A DNA stretch of 31,745 nucleotides from a virus. Where the stretch lies: positions 1 to 31,745 of the IMG/VR virus record IMGVR_UViG_3300036832_000320. The stretch is one strand, 5' to 3'. Position numbers and translations under genes: made by a program. Positions 5,850 through 11,579 of the stretch are shown here, in pieces. Below the pieces are notes generated by a model. That model saw nothing but the letters and a program-made list of their open reading frames with translations. It made no database searches and was not told the origin of the DNA. Numbering within the stretch: the stretch's first letter is position 1; each line of letters begins with the position of its first letter.

Positions 5850-6724
5850 CTAGTCAGACCGGCTATCAACTCGTCCAGGCAGAAGTGTTGCCCTTAACGC
5901 CCGAACTCGCCCGCGAATTTCGGGATCTCCCTGGTTCACCGACTGAGCGGGATCTCAACGGCAATCGTCTACAACATCTCCGGCGCAAGGCGGAAAAAGG
6001 GCAACTCGTCACGTTCCATTGGGCGAAGGCGCAACTTGAGGATTTGTGGATGCGCGTCAACGGGCAGCACAGTTCCACGATGCTCTGTGAACTGAATGGC
6101 GGGTTTCCGGAGGGCATCTTTGTTCACGTCGATTCGTACCGCGTGGATGATGCGGATGGCCTCGCCCTCCTCTTCCGGCAACTGGACGACCGGAAGTCTG
6201 GGCGATCCGCAGCGGATGTTGCGGGGGCCTATCAGAACCTAGAGGACGAGCTTCGCGGCCGGCTCGCTAAGCCGGTCGGGAAACTGGGCATCGAAGCGGT
6301 GACGTGGTATCGGCGCTTGATCGATGGCGTCCAGGTGAAGATCGGCGACGAGCAATATCACCTCTTCCATGAATCGGCGCTCCATCAATTCCTACTCTGG
6401 CTGAATGAAATCTTCAGCATCAAGACGCCGGAACTGCGTCGCGTGCCGGTCGTGGCGGCGATGTATGGCACCTTTGAAAAAAATGAAGAGGAAGCCCGGC
6501 GCTTCTGGGACCAGGTCGCCCGGGGCGGGGAGCAATTCGAGGACAGCGCGCCGTCGACCGTCTTGGATGAATGGTTGAAAACAGTCAAGGAAGAACGCAG
6601 CAGCATCAAGCCCGGCGAGTATTACCGCGGCTGCATTTATGCGTGGAATGCCTTCCGCGAAAACAAGCAACTGAAAGACATTCGGTGTGATATGCGGAAG
6701 GCCGCACAGATCATTTCCGACTGA
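5846..6724 (+). CDS. NGQH-motif protein (possible ParB/Srx- or DGQHR-like fold)
   Basis: A 292-residue protein. The segment VTFHWAKAQLEDLWMRVNGQ (about 55-74) followed by HSSTML resembles the DGHHR/DGQHR active loop of the ParB/sulfiredoxin superfamily, with NGQHS at 72-76. A conserved-looking block FRQLDDRKSGRS...DVAGAY follows at about 110-127. The rest is helical with an aromatic-rich middle. In ParB-type proteins this loop binds nucleotide, and in DndB/DpdB-like proteins it defines the DGQHR domain; neither activity is shown here. It is coupled to the HTH gene upstream and followed by a long hairpin. Candidate roles are partition, regulation or an anti-host/defence function. Confidence 0.6.
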   Translation: MTSQTGYQLVQAEVLPLTPELAREFRDLPGSPTERDLNGNRLQHLRRKAEKGQLVTFHWAKAQLEDLWMRVNGQHSSTMLCELNGGFPEGIFVHVDSYRVDDADGLALLFRQLDDRKSGRSAADVAGAYQNLEDELRGRLAKPVGKLGIEAVTWYRRLIDGVQVKIGDEQYHLFHESALHQFLLWLNEIFSIKTPELRRVPVVAAMYGTFEKNEEEARRFWDQVARGGEQFEDSAPSTVLDEWLKTVKEERSSIKPGEYYRGCIYAWNAFRENKQLKDIRCDMRKAAQIISD

Positions 6725-6733
6725 CGACTGAGC

Positions 6734-6779
6734 CCCTGGGTCAACTTCGGAATTTCCGAAGTTGATTCCAGGGCCCAGG
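6734..6779 (+). promoter_or_regulatory. Long palindrome/stem-loop before the AAA ATPase gene
   Basis: Two 12-base arms, TCAACTTCGGAA (6741-6752) and TTCCGAAGTTGA (6754-6765), are perfectly complementary around one T. They are extended outside by CCCTGG (6734-6739) and CCAGGG (6768-6773), giving an 18-bp stem with small bulges. A competing pair, CCTGGG (6735-6740) with CCCAGG (6774-6779), would hide the AGG that serves as ribosome site for ATG 6788. It is not a standard terminator because no U-tract follows directly. It could be an operator for a dimeric regulator or an RNA switch on expression of the next gene. Confidence 0.75.
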
Positions 6780-6787
6780 TGCATTTT

Positions 6788-7768
6788 ATGGCTTTCAGCT
6801 TCCGGCCTGCCGTGCGCGAGAACGTCGGCCTCCTGATCGGGCTGTCGGGGAGCTCCGGATCCGGCAAGACGTACAGCGCCTTCCGGCTCGCGAAAGGGAT
6901 CGCGGGTGACCAGGCCTTCGCGGTGATCGACACCGAAGCCGGCCGCGCGCAGCACTATGCCGATCAGTTCCGCTTCGACCACGGCGATCTGAAACCTCCG
7001 TTTCGCCCCGACGCCTACGCCGACGCGATCGCCGCGGCCGATGCCGCGCACTATCCGGTGATCATCGTCGACTCGATGTCGCACGAGTGGGCCGGGGAAG
7101 GCGGCATCCTCGACTGGCAGGAAGACGAGCTCGATCGGATGGCCGGCACCGACTGGAAGAAACGCGAAGCCGTCAAGATGGCCGCGTGGATCAAACCGAA
7201 GATGGCGCACAAGCAGCTAGTGCAGCGCCTGCTTCAGATCCGCGCGCACCTGATCCTCTGCTTCCGGGCCGAGGCCAAGATCGAGATGGTCCGCAACGCC
7301 GACGGCAAGATGGAGATCGTCGAAAAGAAATCGCTCACCGGGCTGCACGGCTGGATCCCGATCACCGAAAAGAATCTGCCGTACGAGCTCACGGCCTCCT
7401 TCCTGCTGATGGCGGATCGGCCCGGCGTGCCGCTGCCCATCAAACTCCAGGAGCAACACAAGGCGCTGTTCCCGCTCGACGTGCCGATCACCGAAGAGAG
7501 CGGCGGGCGGCTCGCGGCCTGGGCTGGGGGCGCCAGCGCTGCGCCCGCGCCCGCGATCGACTGGGTCGGCCGGATGACGGCGGCCACGACGAAAACTGCC
7601 CTGGCGGCCGTGGGACGCGCCCTGAAGGCCGTCTCGGGCCCGATGCCGGCCGACGAGCTCGCGACCCTGCGGGCCGCGTACGATGCGCGCCTGCAGGCGA
7701 TCACGGCGCCGATCGCGGCGACCGACATTGCCTGGACGCCGCCCGTGGACAAAGCGCCTGAGCCCTAA
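6788..7768 (+). CDS. RecA-like AAA ATPase (phage recombination type)
   Basis: A 326-residue P-loop ATPase. Walker A is GSSGSGKT (21-28) and Walker B is VIIVDS (91-96). The arrangement GLSGSSGSGKT...VIDTE matches the phage AAA_24/Sak4-like RecA-core proteins that assist ssDNA annealing or replication. The C-terminal quarter (about 250-326) is Ala-rich and resembles a linker plus a small helical domain. ATG 6788 is preferred to GTG 6779; CAGGTG lies about eight bases upstream, inside the hairpin region. Together with the RecE-like nuclease it probably replaces a classic exonuclease/annealase pair. Confidence 0.82.
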   Translation: MAFSFRPAVRENVGLLIGLSGSSGSGKTYSAFRLAKGIAGDQAFAVIDTEAGRAQHYADQFRFDHGDLKPPFRPDAYADAIAAADAAHYPVIIVDSMSHEWAGEGGILDWQEDELDRMAGTDWKKREAVKMAAWIKPKMAHKQLVQRLLQIRAHLILCFRAEAKIEMVRNADGKMEIVEKKSLTGLHGWIPITEKNLPYELTASFLLMADRPGVPLPIKLQEQHKALFPLDVPITEESGGRLAAWAGGASAAPAPAIDWVGRMTAATTKTALAAVGRALKAVSGPMPADELATLRAAYDARLQAITAPIAATDIAWTPPVDKAPEP

Positions 7769-7782
7769 AAAGGAGCGCTGGT

Positions 7783-7938
7783 ATGCGACAGACGACGACC
7801 GATAAAATCATCGCCGAATTGCAAGCGGAAATTGACGCGCGCCAACTCGCGATCGTGAAACTGAAAGTGGTGCAGAGTCAGGAACGCAGCAAGAAACTCG
7901 TGAAGCCGCGGCCCGTGCCGGCGAAGGAAAGCGCCTAG
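7783..7938 (+). CDS. Small coiled-coil protein, 51 aa
   Basis: A short basic/helical protein (MRQTTTDKIIAELQAEIDAR followed by another heptad-like stretch and a Lys/Pro tail). AAAAAGGAG lies about eight bases before ATG 7783, a very good ribosome site. It sits between the ATPase and the replication genes in the same operon. The heptad pattern suggests an oligomerising coiled coil. Function unknown. Confidence 0.6.
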   Translation: MRQTTTDKIIAELQAEIDARQLAIVKLKVVQSQERSKKLVKPRPVPAKESA

Positions 7939-7940
7939 TG

Positions 7941-8108
7941 ATGGCGCGCAAGACGCCTCAGGATGCCGCGGTTGAAGCGGTCGCGCAGTTCATGCAAACG
8001 GCGCCGCTCGATGAGGCGCAGATCCTGATCGCGATCCTCGCCGGCATCGTGGCGCGGCGCGAAGCGGTCGAAGTGATCCCGGTGACACACGAGGACGTCG
8101 GCGCATGA
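7941..8108 (+). CDS. Small hypothetical protein, 55 aa
   Basis: It starts two bases after the preceding stop and ends in an ATGA overlap with the DUF1376 gene (8105-8108), so it is translationally coupled to replication. Residues 10-45 form an amphipathic helical region (AVEAVAQFMQTAPLDEAQIL, then IAILAGIVARRE). No recognised family. Confidence 0.55.
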   Translation: MARKTPQDAAVEAVAQFMQTAPLDEAQILIAILAGIVARREAVEVIPVTHEDVGA

Positions 8109-8446
8109 ATGGGTTGATGTGGTGGATCGATCGCTGGCGCAAGAGCACGGCGTATACGGCGATGACGGTGGAACAGCAAGGGGCGTATCGCAATCTCCTC
8201 GACGAGGCGTGCCTGCGCGGCGGCGCCTTGCCGAATGATCAGACCCTGCTCGCGAAGGCGTGCGGCGATCCGCGGATCTGGAAACGGGTGGGGCCGGTCG
8301 TGATGGCGCGGTTTCGACTCGGGCCGGACGGGTGGCGCAATGACACGCTCGACCAAGTGCTGGCGCGGGCGACCGAGCTCACGGATGTGAGAACCGCGGC
8401 CGGCCGGCGCGGCGCCGCGGTGCGATGGGGGGGGCGAAAGTCGTAA
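8105..8446 (+). CDS. DUF1376 (YdaU-like) replication protein, short form
   Basis: A 113-residue DUF1376 domain. It shows WWIDRWRKSTAYTAMTVEQQ, then GAYRNLLDEACLRGGALPND, then W..V...V..RF and the closing AGRRGAAVRW. DUF1376 proteins are phage replication-initiation proteins; longer members carry a low-complexity linker and a C-terminal domain. Here the frame ends just after AGRRGAAVRW, within a run of eight G (8427-8434) and a TAA. The following DNA still reads as IATIANTMANTMANTM in the same frame past the stop. This looks like a truncated or frameshifted end, or a gene end merged with an iteron origin. Confidence 0.8.
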   Translation: MNGLMWWIDRWRKSTAYTAMTVEQQGAYRNLLDEACLRGGALPNDQTLLAKACGDPRIWKRVGPVVMARFRLGPDGWRNDTLDQVLARATELTDVRTAAGRRGAAVRWGGRKS

Positions 8447-8490
8447 CGGCGCGCGCATAGCAAGTGCTATTGGCAATTGCTAATAGCAAC

Positions 8491-8573
8491 CATAGCAAAC
8501 ACCATGGCAAACACCATGGCAAACACTATGGCAAACCGATAGCAAACACTATGGCAAACACCATGGCAAAACG
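8491..8573. repeat. Tandem 12-bp iterons, consensus CATGGCAAACAC
   Basis: Seven units lie head to tail: 8491-8502, 8503-8514, 8515-8526, 8527-8537 (11 bp), 8538-8549, 8550-8561 and 8562-8573. The constant part is AT(A/G)GCAAA. Two looser copies, TTGGCAATT and AATAGCAAC, lie just upstream inside the palindrome. All units have the same orientation, there are no spacers and the unit is short, so this is not a CRISPR. A role as initiator-binding iterons is inferred. Confidence 0.85.
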
Positions 8574-8614
8574 ATGCCATCTAAGAATTTAGACTAGAAC
8601 CAGTTAATTAGAGA

Positions 8615-8644
8615 AGCCGGTGCCCCTTTAGGGGCTAACCGGCT
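8615..8644 (+). other. Stem-loop downstream of the iterons
   Basis: AGCCGGT (8615-8621) and GCCCC (8622-8626) pair with GGGGC (8631-8635) and ACCGGCT (8638-8644) around a TTTA loop, with a two-base bulge. No U-tract follows, so a simple rho-independent terminator is unlikely. It may belong to the origin or act on transcription of the next gene. Confidence 0.7.
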
Positions 8645-8726
8645 GAACGGACGTCACTTAGTACATGAATTGTTAGTCACAAAGATCGCGACATCCGACG
8701 CCAAGTTCAGGCAGAAATCACCGCCG

Positions 8727-9311
8727 ATGAATGAGCCCGACCACGCCGCCTTCGAGAGCGCTTTTCAGCGCCTCTCAGGCGTCTTTCAATGGCGCGGGAA
8801 GCCGTCTGATTTCAAGGCGAAACTGTCTGAATATTACGACGCGCTGCGGCCGTTCCCGATCGACCAGGTGCTGGCGGCCGGGCAGGTCTGTCGCGACACG
8901 GGGAAGCGCTTCCCGACGATCGCCGACTGGCGCGCGGCGCTGCCGAAAGCGACCCCGACGAAGCCCGCCGACGCGCGGTGGATGCGCGCCGACGAAGCGG
9001 CCGAGTTCGTCCGGGCCGAACGGCTGCGCTACAGCGACGAGCCCTGCGGCTGTCTGGACTGCCAGGCCGCTGGCGTCACGGATCGGCCGCTGCGGTATGT
9101 GCCGGACTTCACCGACGACGATCGCGAAGACACGGCTTGGTGTCCCCTGCAACACAAGCTCGTGGTCGCCGGACACTGGGCGCACGGCGCCGAGCTCGCC
9201 CGGTACTATGCGGCGCGCGATCGGTTCTTCACGCGGGCCAAACCCAGTCGCACCTGGTTCACCGTGGCGCTGCGGCTGGCCGGGGCGCGCGAGCCCGGCG
9301 AGGAGGGCTGA
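8727..9311 (+). CDS. Putative replication accessory protein
   Basis: A 194-residue protein. The N-terminal 75 residues (AFESAFQRLSGVF..., then L..Y...L..FPIDQVLAA, then GKRFPTIADWRAALP) follow the pattern of phage helicase-loader-type proteins, where a helical domain ends in a P.I.E/DWR segment. Residues about 105-145 hold cysteines (CGCLDC, later CPLQH) that could bind zinc. The assignment is tentative. ATG 8727 is preferred because TTG 8670 would run the frame into the origin region; neither has a Shine-Dalgarno. Its stop is followed directly by the methyltransferase remnant. Confidence 0.6.
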   Translation: MNEPDHAAFESAFQRLSGVFQWRGKPSDFKAKLSEYYDALRPFPIDQVLAAGQVCRDTGKRFPTIADWRAALPKATPTKPADARWMRADEAAEFVRAERLRYSDEPCGCLDCQAAGVTDRPLRYVPDFTDDDREDTAWCPLQHKLVVAGHWAHGAELARYYAARDRFFTRAKPSRTWFTVALRLAGAREPGEEG

Positions 9312-9312
9312 G

Positions 9313-9596
9313 GTGCGGTTATTGGACCTGTATTGTCGGGCGTGCGTCGCCACCGGCTGTTCGAAAGTGATCATCTCTTCGCGTTGCTGCCATCGTGTGA
9401 TCACTCGAAACCCATCGCGGGCGTGTATGGACATCCGCACGGGCGACATGGGGCGTGGGCCGGGATGCTGCCGAGCACGGCTGAGACGTGGGCCGCGGCG
9501 ATGGGGATTGATTGGATGACACCGGGCGAGTTGTCGCAAGCGATTCCACCGGCCTATACCGAATTCATTGGCCGGCAGTTATTGCAATGCCTGTAA
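9313..9596 (+). pseudogene. C5 cytosine methyltransferase remnant (internal deletion)
   Basis: GTG 9313 has a strong AGGAGG seven bases upstream and encodes VRLLDLYC, the opening of a C5 methyltransferase just before the SAM-binding FxGxG loop. After these eight codons the sequence jumps, in another frame, to a methyltransferase C-terminus: RHRLFESDHLF, SCDHSKPIAGVYGH, AMGIDWMTPGELSQAIPPAY, TEFIGRQLL (9338-9590). The catalytic PC motif, the target-recognition region and most of the SAM site are gone. A large deletion with a frame change explains this. The surviving 3' frame could only be read from TTG 9333. Confidence 0.8.
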
Positions 9597-9823
9597 CGCC
9601 CGATCGCCTCGACGCCTACGCCGCGCTGCTGCGGCAACCCGACCCGCCCGAGCTGCCGCCGCGCCGGCATCACCTGACCTATGCCGGGCGCCCCGACCGC
9701 CTCGAGACGCTCGTCGTCCCGCTCCTGATCAAGGCCGCGGTGTGGCGGGCCGAGGATCTCAGCGGCCGGCTGGTTCAGGAATCTTCAAGTCTCGACAGAT
9801 TTTGTGGGCGAGAATCGTGTTGA
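9587..9823 (+). CDS. Hypothetical protein, possibly cut short by the hicBA insert
   Basis: A 78-residue frame beginning inside the end of the methyltransferase remnant. The first 62 residues (DRLDAYAALLRQPDPPELPP, RHHLTYAGRPDRLETLVVPL) read like a genuine protein. The last 16 (after about 9780) are antisense to the 3' end of hicA and have unrelated composition. The simplest reading is a gene whose 3' end was replaced when the toxin-antitoxin pair entered. No function recognised; no Shine-Dalgarno seen. Confidence 0.45.
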   Translation: MPVTPDRLDAYAALLRQPDPPELPPRRHHLTYAGRPDRLETLVVPLLIKAAVWRAEDLSGRLVQESSSLDRFCGRESC

Positions 9824-9953
9824 TCTCAGTGTGGCGCGGCACCGTCGAAAACGTCCGCTGGCCGTCGTGGCGATACACCGAGTGATGCGCGCCTTCTCGC
9901 CACAACGTGCAGCCGTGCGCGAGCAGATGGCGGATCAGCGCGCGTCGCTTCAC
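9759..9953 (-). CDS. hicA: HicA-type toxin (mRNA interferase)
   Basis: A 64-residue protein with the compact dsRNA-binding-like HicA fold: MKRRALIRHLLAHGC, then REGAHHSVYRH with the catalytic His in GAHH, then STVPRHTEINTILAHKICRD and LKIP. HicA cleaves mRNA and arrests growth when free of HicB. All core motifs are present, so it is probably active. It starts in an ATGA overlap with hicB (9950-9953), which precedes it. It is transcribed against the surrounding early operon, as expected for a prophage-expressed gene. Confidence 0.9.
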   Translation of the reverse strand: MKRRALIRHLLAHGCTLWREGAHHSVYRHDGQRTFSTVPRHTEINTILAHKICRDLKIPEPAGR

Positions 9954-10165
9954 GAGGCGACGGTCAACGGTTCGCGAATGACGTCGCCGAGGGCGGCGGC
10001 CTGCGCGGCCTGGCGGTTCGCCTCGAGAATGAGCGCGACGGCGTCCTGTAGATTCGCGCGGGTGTCGTCGAGGGTGTCGCCTTGGGTGTTGGCGCCGGGG
10101 AGTTCTTCGACGAACCCGATGAACCCTTCGGGCACTTTCTGGTATACGGCGGTGAACTGCAACAT
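9950..10165 (-). CDS. hicB: HicB-type antitoxin
   Basis: A 71-residue protein with the HicB pattern: FTAVYQKVPEGFIGFVEELP, then GANTQGDTLDDTRANLQDAV. It would bind and neutralise HicA. The usual C-terminal HTH or RHH DNA-binding domain is absent or minimal, so autoregulation may depend on another protein. ATG 10165 is chosen: a perfect TATAAT on the minus strand (10178-10173) ends seven bases before it, implying a leaderless mRNA. TTG 10183 would put the start upstream of the promoter element. The order hicB-hicA is the reverse of the common hicA-hicB. Confidence 0.88.
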   Translation of the reverse strand: MLQFTAVYQKVPEGFIGFVEELPGANTQGDTLDDTRANLQDAVALILEANRQAAQAAALGDVIREPLTVAS

Positions 10166-10213
10166 CTTGGAAATTATATCCAATCCGTATATCCGGCCGT
10201 GGCTGAGCTGGGC
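10166..10213 (-). promoter_or_regulatory. hicBA promoter with TATATCC boxes
   Basis: On the minus strand TATAAT (10178-10173) is a consensus -10 element. No good -35 is seen 17 bases upstream. Two direct repeats, TATATCC at 10175-10181 and TATATCCG at 10188-10195 on the plus strand, lie 13 bp apart. The first overlaps the -10 element. TATATCCG is exactly the half-site of the ci/cro palindrome at 2875-2894, so the phage repressor may bind here. The gap also serves as the leader of rusA on the plus strand. Confidence 0.6.
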
Positions 10214-10729
10214 ATGATCCTGGCGTTTCGCGTCTACGGCGTGGCGAGCGGGATGGGGTCGAAACGCGCCTTCGTGCCGCGCGGCTGGACGCGCCCGATT
10301 GTGACGGATAGCAACCGGAACCTGAAGACGTGGCAGACCCTCGTCGCCGATGCCGCGAGTCTGGCGTTGTCAGAGGTGCCGGCGGCTGATCGCCAGGTGC
10401 TGACCGGCCCGGTACGCCTCACGATCGCGTTCTATTTGCCGCGGCCGAAGTCGCTGCCGAAGCGCGTGCAGGCGTGTACGAAAGCGCCGGACACGAGCAA
10501 GCTGGTGCGGGCGCTCGAGGACGCGCTGACGCGGATCGTCTATCACGATGACGCGCAGGTGGTCGAGCTCGTCGCCGGGAAGTTCTACGCCGCGGCGGGC
10601 GCCGTGCCGCATATCGACGTGCGGGTCGAACCGACGGCGGGCGACGTGCCGCTACGCGTGCCGGCGGCGCCGCTGCCGTTGTTCAGTGAGGTGTGCCTCG
10701 AACCGACCGCGGGGATTCTGGCGCGATGA
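10214..10729 (+). CDS. rusA: RusA-family Holliday junction resolvase
   Basis: A 171-residue protein of the RusA endodeoxyribonuclease family. The signature is IAFYLPRPKSLPK, then KAPDTSKLVRALEDALTRIV and YHDDAQVVEL. The acidic residues D93, D103 and D112/D113 match the metal-binding aspartates of RusA. It resolves branched DNA in phage replication and recombination. An N-terminal segment of about 60 residues precedes the core strand, and the C-terminus (about 130-171) is an extra Pro/Ala-rich tail. Its stop overlaps the next start (ATGA, 10726-10729). Confidence 0.88.
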   Translation: MILAFRVYGVASGMGSKRAFVPRGWTRPIVTDSNRNLKTWQTLVADAASLALSEVPAADRQVLTGPVRLTIAFYLPRPKSLPKRVQACTKAPDTSKLVRALEDALTRIVYHDDAQVVELVAGKFYAAAGAVPHIDVRVEPTAGDVPLRVPAAPLPLFSEVCLEPTAGILAR

Positions 10730-10932
10730 AGCTGGAACCGTGGATGCACCCGGCCTACGTCGCGCTGCGCGGCAGCGGCAAGGAGCAACTCTACCTGCTG
10801 ATCGGCGCCGACGAAGCCGAAGCGCTCGCGGCCGGCGTCGTGCTCGCCCGCACGGCGTCGCAGGCGCAGGCGATGCTCGAAACGATCGACGCGCAGTGTG
10901 CGCGGCACGCGGCCGCCCGGGCGGCGCGATGA
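10726..10932 (+). CDS. Hypothetical protein, 68 aa
   Basis: A small Ala-rich helical protein (KLEPWMHPAYVALRGSGKEQ, then LYLLIGADEAEALAAGVVLA). It is coupled to rusA and to the next gene by ATGA overlaps. No family is recognised. Its composition and tight packing support real coding. Confidence 0.6.
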   Translation: MKLEPWMHPAYVALRGSGKEQLYLLIGADEAEALAAGVVLARTASQAQAMLETIDAQCARHAAARAAR

Positions 10933-11072
10933 TGGTCGAGGCCGGCCTGGTCGGGCTGATCGCGCTGGCCTTCCTGGCGGTGGTGCGCCTGGCGCAGATT
11001 TATCACACGGCCGAGGCCGTGCACGCGGCGCTCGAGCGGATCGCCGTCGCGCTCGAGAAGAAACGCTACTGA
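10929..11072 (+). CDS. Very small membrane protein, 47 aa
   Basis: A single predicted membrane segment, VEAGLVGLIALAFLAVVRLA (3-22), followed by an amphipathic helix (AEAVHAALERIAVALEKKRY). This N-terminal anchor plus short coiled coil is common among small phage proteins of unknown role. A regulatory or holin-like function cannot be excluded. It starts in an ATGA overlap. Confidence 0.55.
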   Translation: MMVEAGLVGLIALAFLAVVRLAQIYHTAEAVHAALERIAVALEKKRY

Positions 11073-11091
11073 CGGGAACTGCCGCGGGCTC

Positions 11092-11286
11092 ATGCCGGTC
11101 GGCGGCGCGGTGTGCCTGTTCGTCTGCGGCCGGCGCCGGCCGTCGTCGCGCGTGCCGGCGGTCGTCGAGGCGTTCGTGCAGTACCTGCGGATGGTGCCGC
11201 TCGCGGAGGCGCAGATCCTGCGGGTGCTGGAGGACTTGGTGGCGCTGGGGACCACGCGTGAGGCGACCAGAGAGCAGGCGCAATGA
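11092..11286 (+). CDS. Hypothetical protein, 64 aa
   Basis: A short protein with an N-terminal hydrophobic stretch GGAVCLFVCG, a basic patch, then a helical region (VVEAFVQYLRMVPLAEAQIL). A methionine codon at 11283 overlaps its stop. It is not recognised. The start ATG 11092 has a CGGGAACTGCCGCGGG leader without a clear Shine-Dalgarno. Confidence 0.45.
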   Translation: MPVGGAVCLFVCGRRRPSSRVPAVVEAFVQYLRMVPLAEAQILRVLEDLVALGTTREATREQAQ

Positions 11287-11318
11287 CGAAGCTGATGGTG
11301 ATGAAAGGACGGATCGTG

Positions 11319-11540
11319 ATGACTGAGCAGAAACCGAGTATCGGGCGGATTGTGATCTATCACCATCCAGGGAGTGCCGATGGCAAGTATCCGCCGCAGC
11401 AATCGCCCGCCATCATTCAAAACGTCGCACCGGACGGCACGGTCCGCCTCTTTGTCTTTGGGCCGAAGGGGCAGCACATGGACGAGGGGCTGACCCAAGG
11501 CGATGGGCCAACCCAATGGAACTGGCCCGCGCGGGTCTGA
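11319..11540 (+). CDS. Conserved phage protein, 73 aa (EQKPSIGRIVIYHH type)
   Basis: The sequence EQKPSIGRIVIYHHPGS, then PAIIQNVAPDGTVRLFVF and GDGPTQWNWPARV follows a small conserved family found in many phages near the terminase side of the early operon. Its function is unknown; the pattern suggests a small beta-barrel. Start 11319 has AAAGGA about nine bases upstream and matches where family members begin. ATG 11283 is possible and would couple it to the previous gene with 12 extra residues. Confidence 0.7.
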   Translation: MTEQKPSIGRIVIYHHPGSADGKYPPQQSPAIIQNVAPDGTVRLFVFGPKGQHMDEGLTQGDGPTQWNWPARV

Positions 11541-11579
11541 TCACGCGCCAGATCGCAGGACGACGCGAGGGTGCGGCGT

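Larger units (their letters stand above)
8447..8726. other. Candidate replication origin (non-coding, repeat-rich, AT-rich)
   Basis: This gap of 280 bp, the longest in the early region, has four features in order. A 24-bp palindrome with one G.T pair lies at 8465-8488 (TGCTATTGGCAA arm). Seven tandem 12-bp repeats occupy 8491-8573. An AT-rich stretch follows at about 8578-8614, then a 12-bp stem-loop at 8615-8644. It directly follows a DUF1376 replication gene. Iterons plus an AT-rich segment beside a replication gene is the usual design of phage and plasmid origins. No gene is evident, although TTG 8670 could extend the next frame. Confidence 0.6.

Noticed and set aside
6734-6779. Rho-independent terminator
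   Set aside because: The stem is long enough, but no run of T directly follows it on either strand, and genes continue in the same direction at once.
8491-8573. CRISPR array
   Set aside because: Units are 12 bp, directly adjacent, with no spacers and no cas genes.
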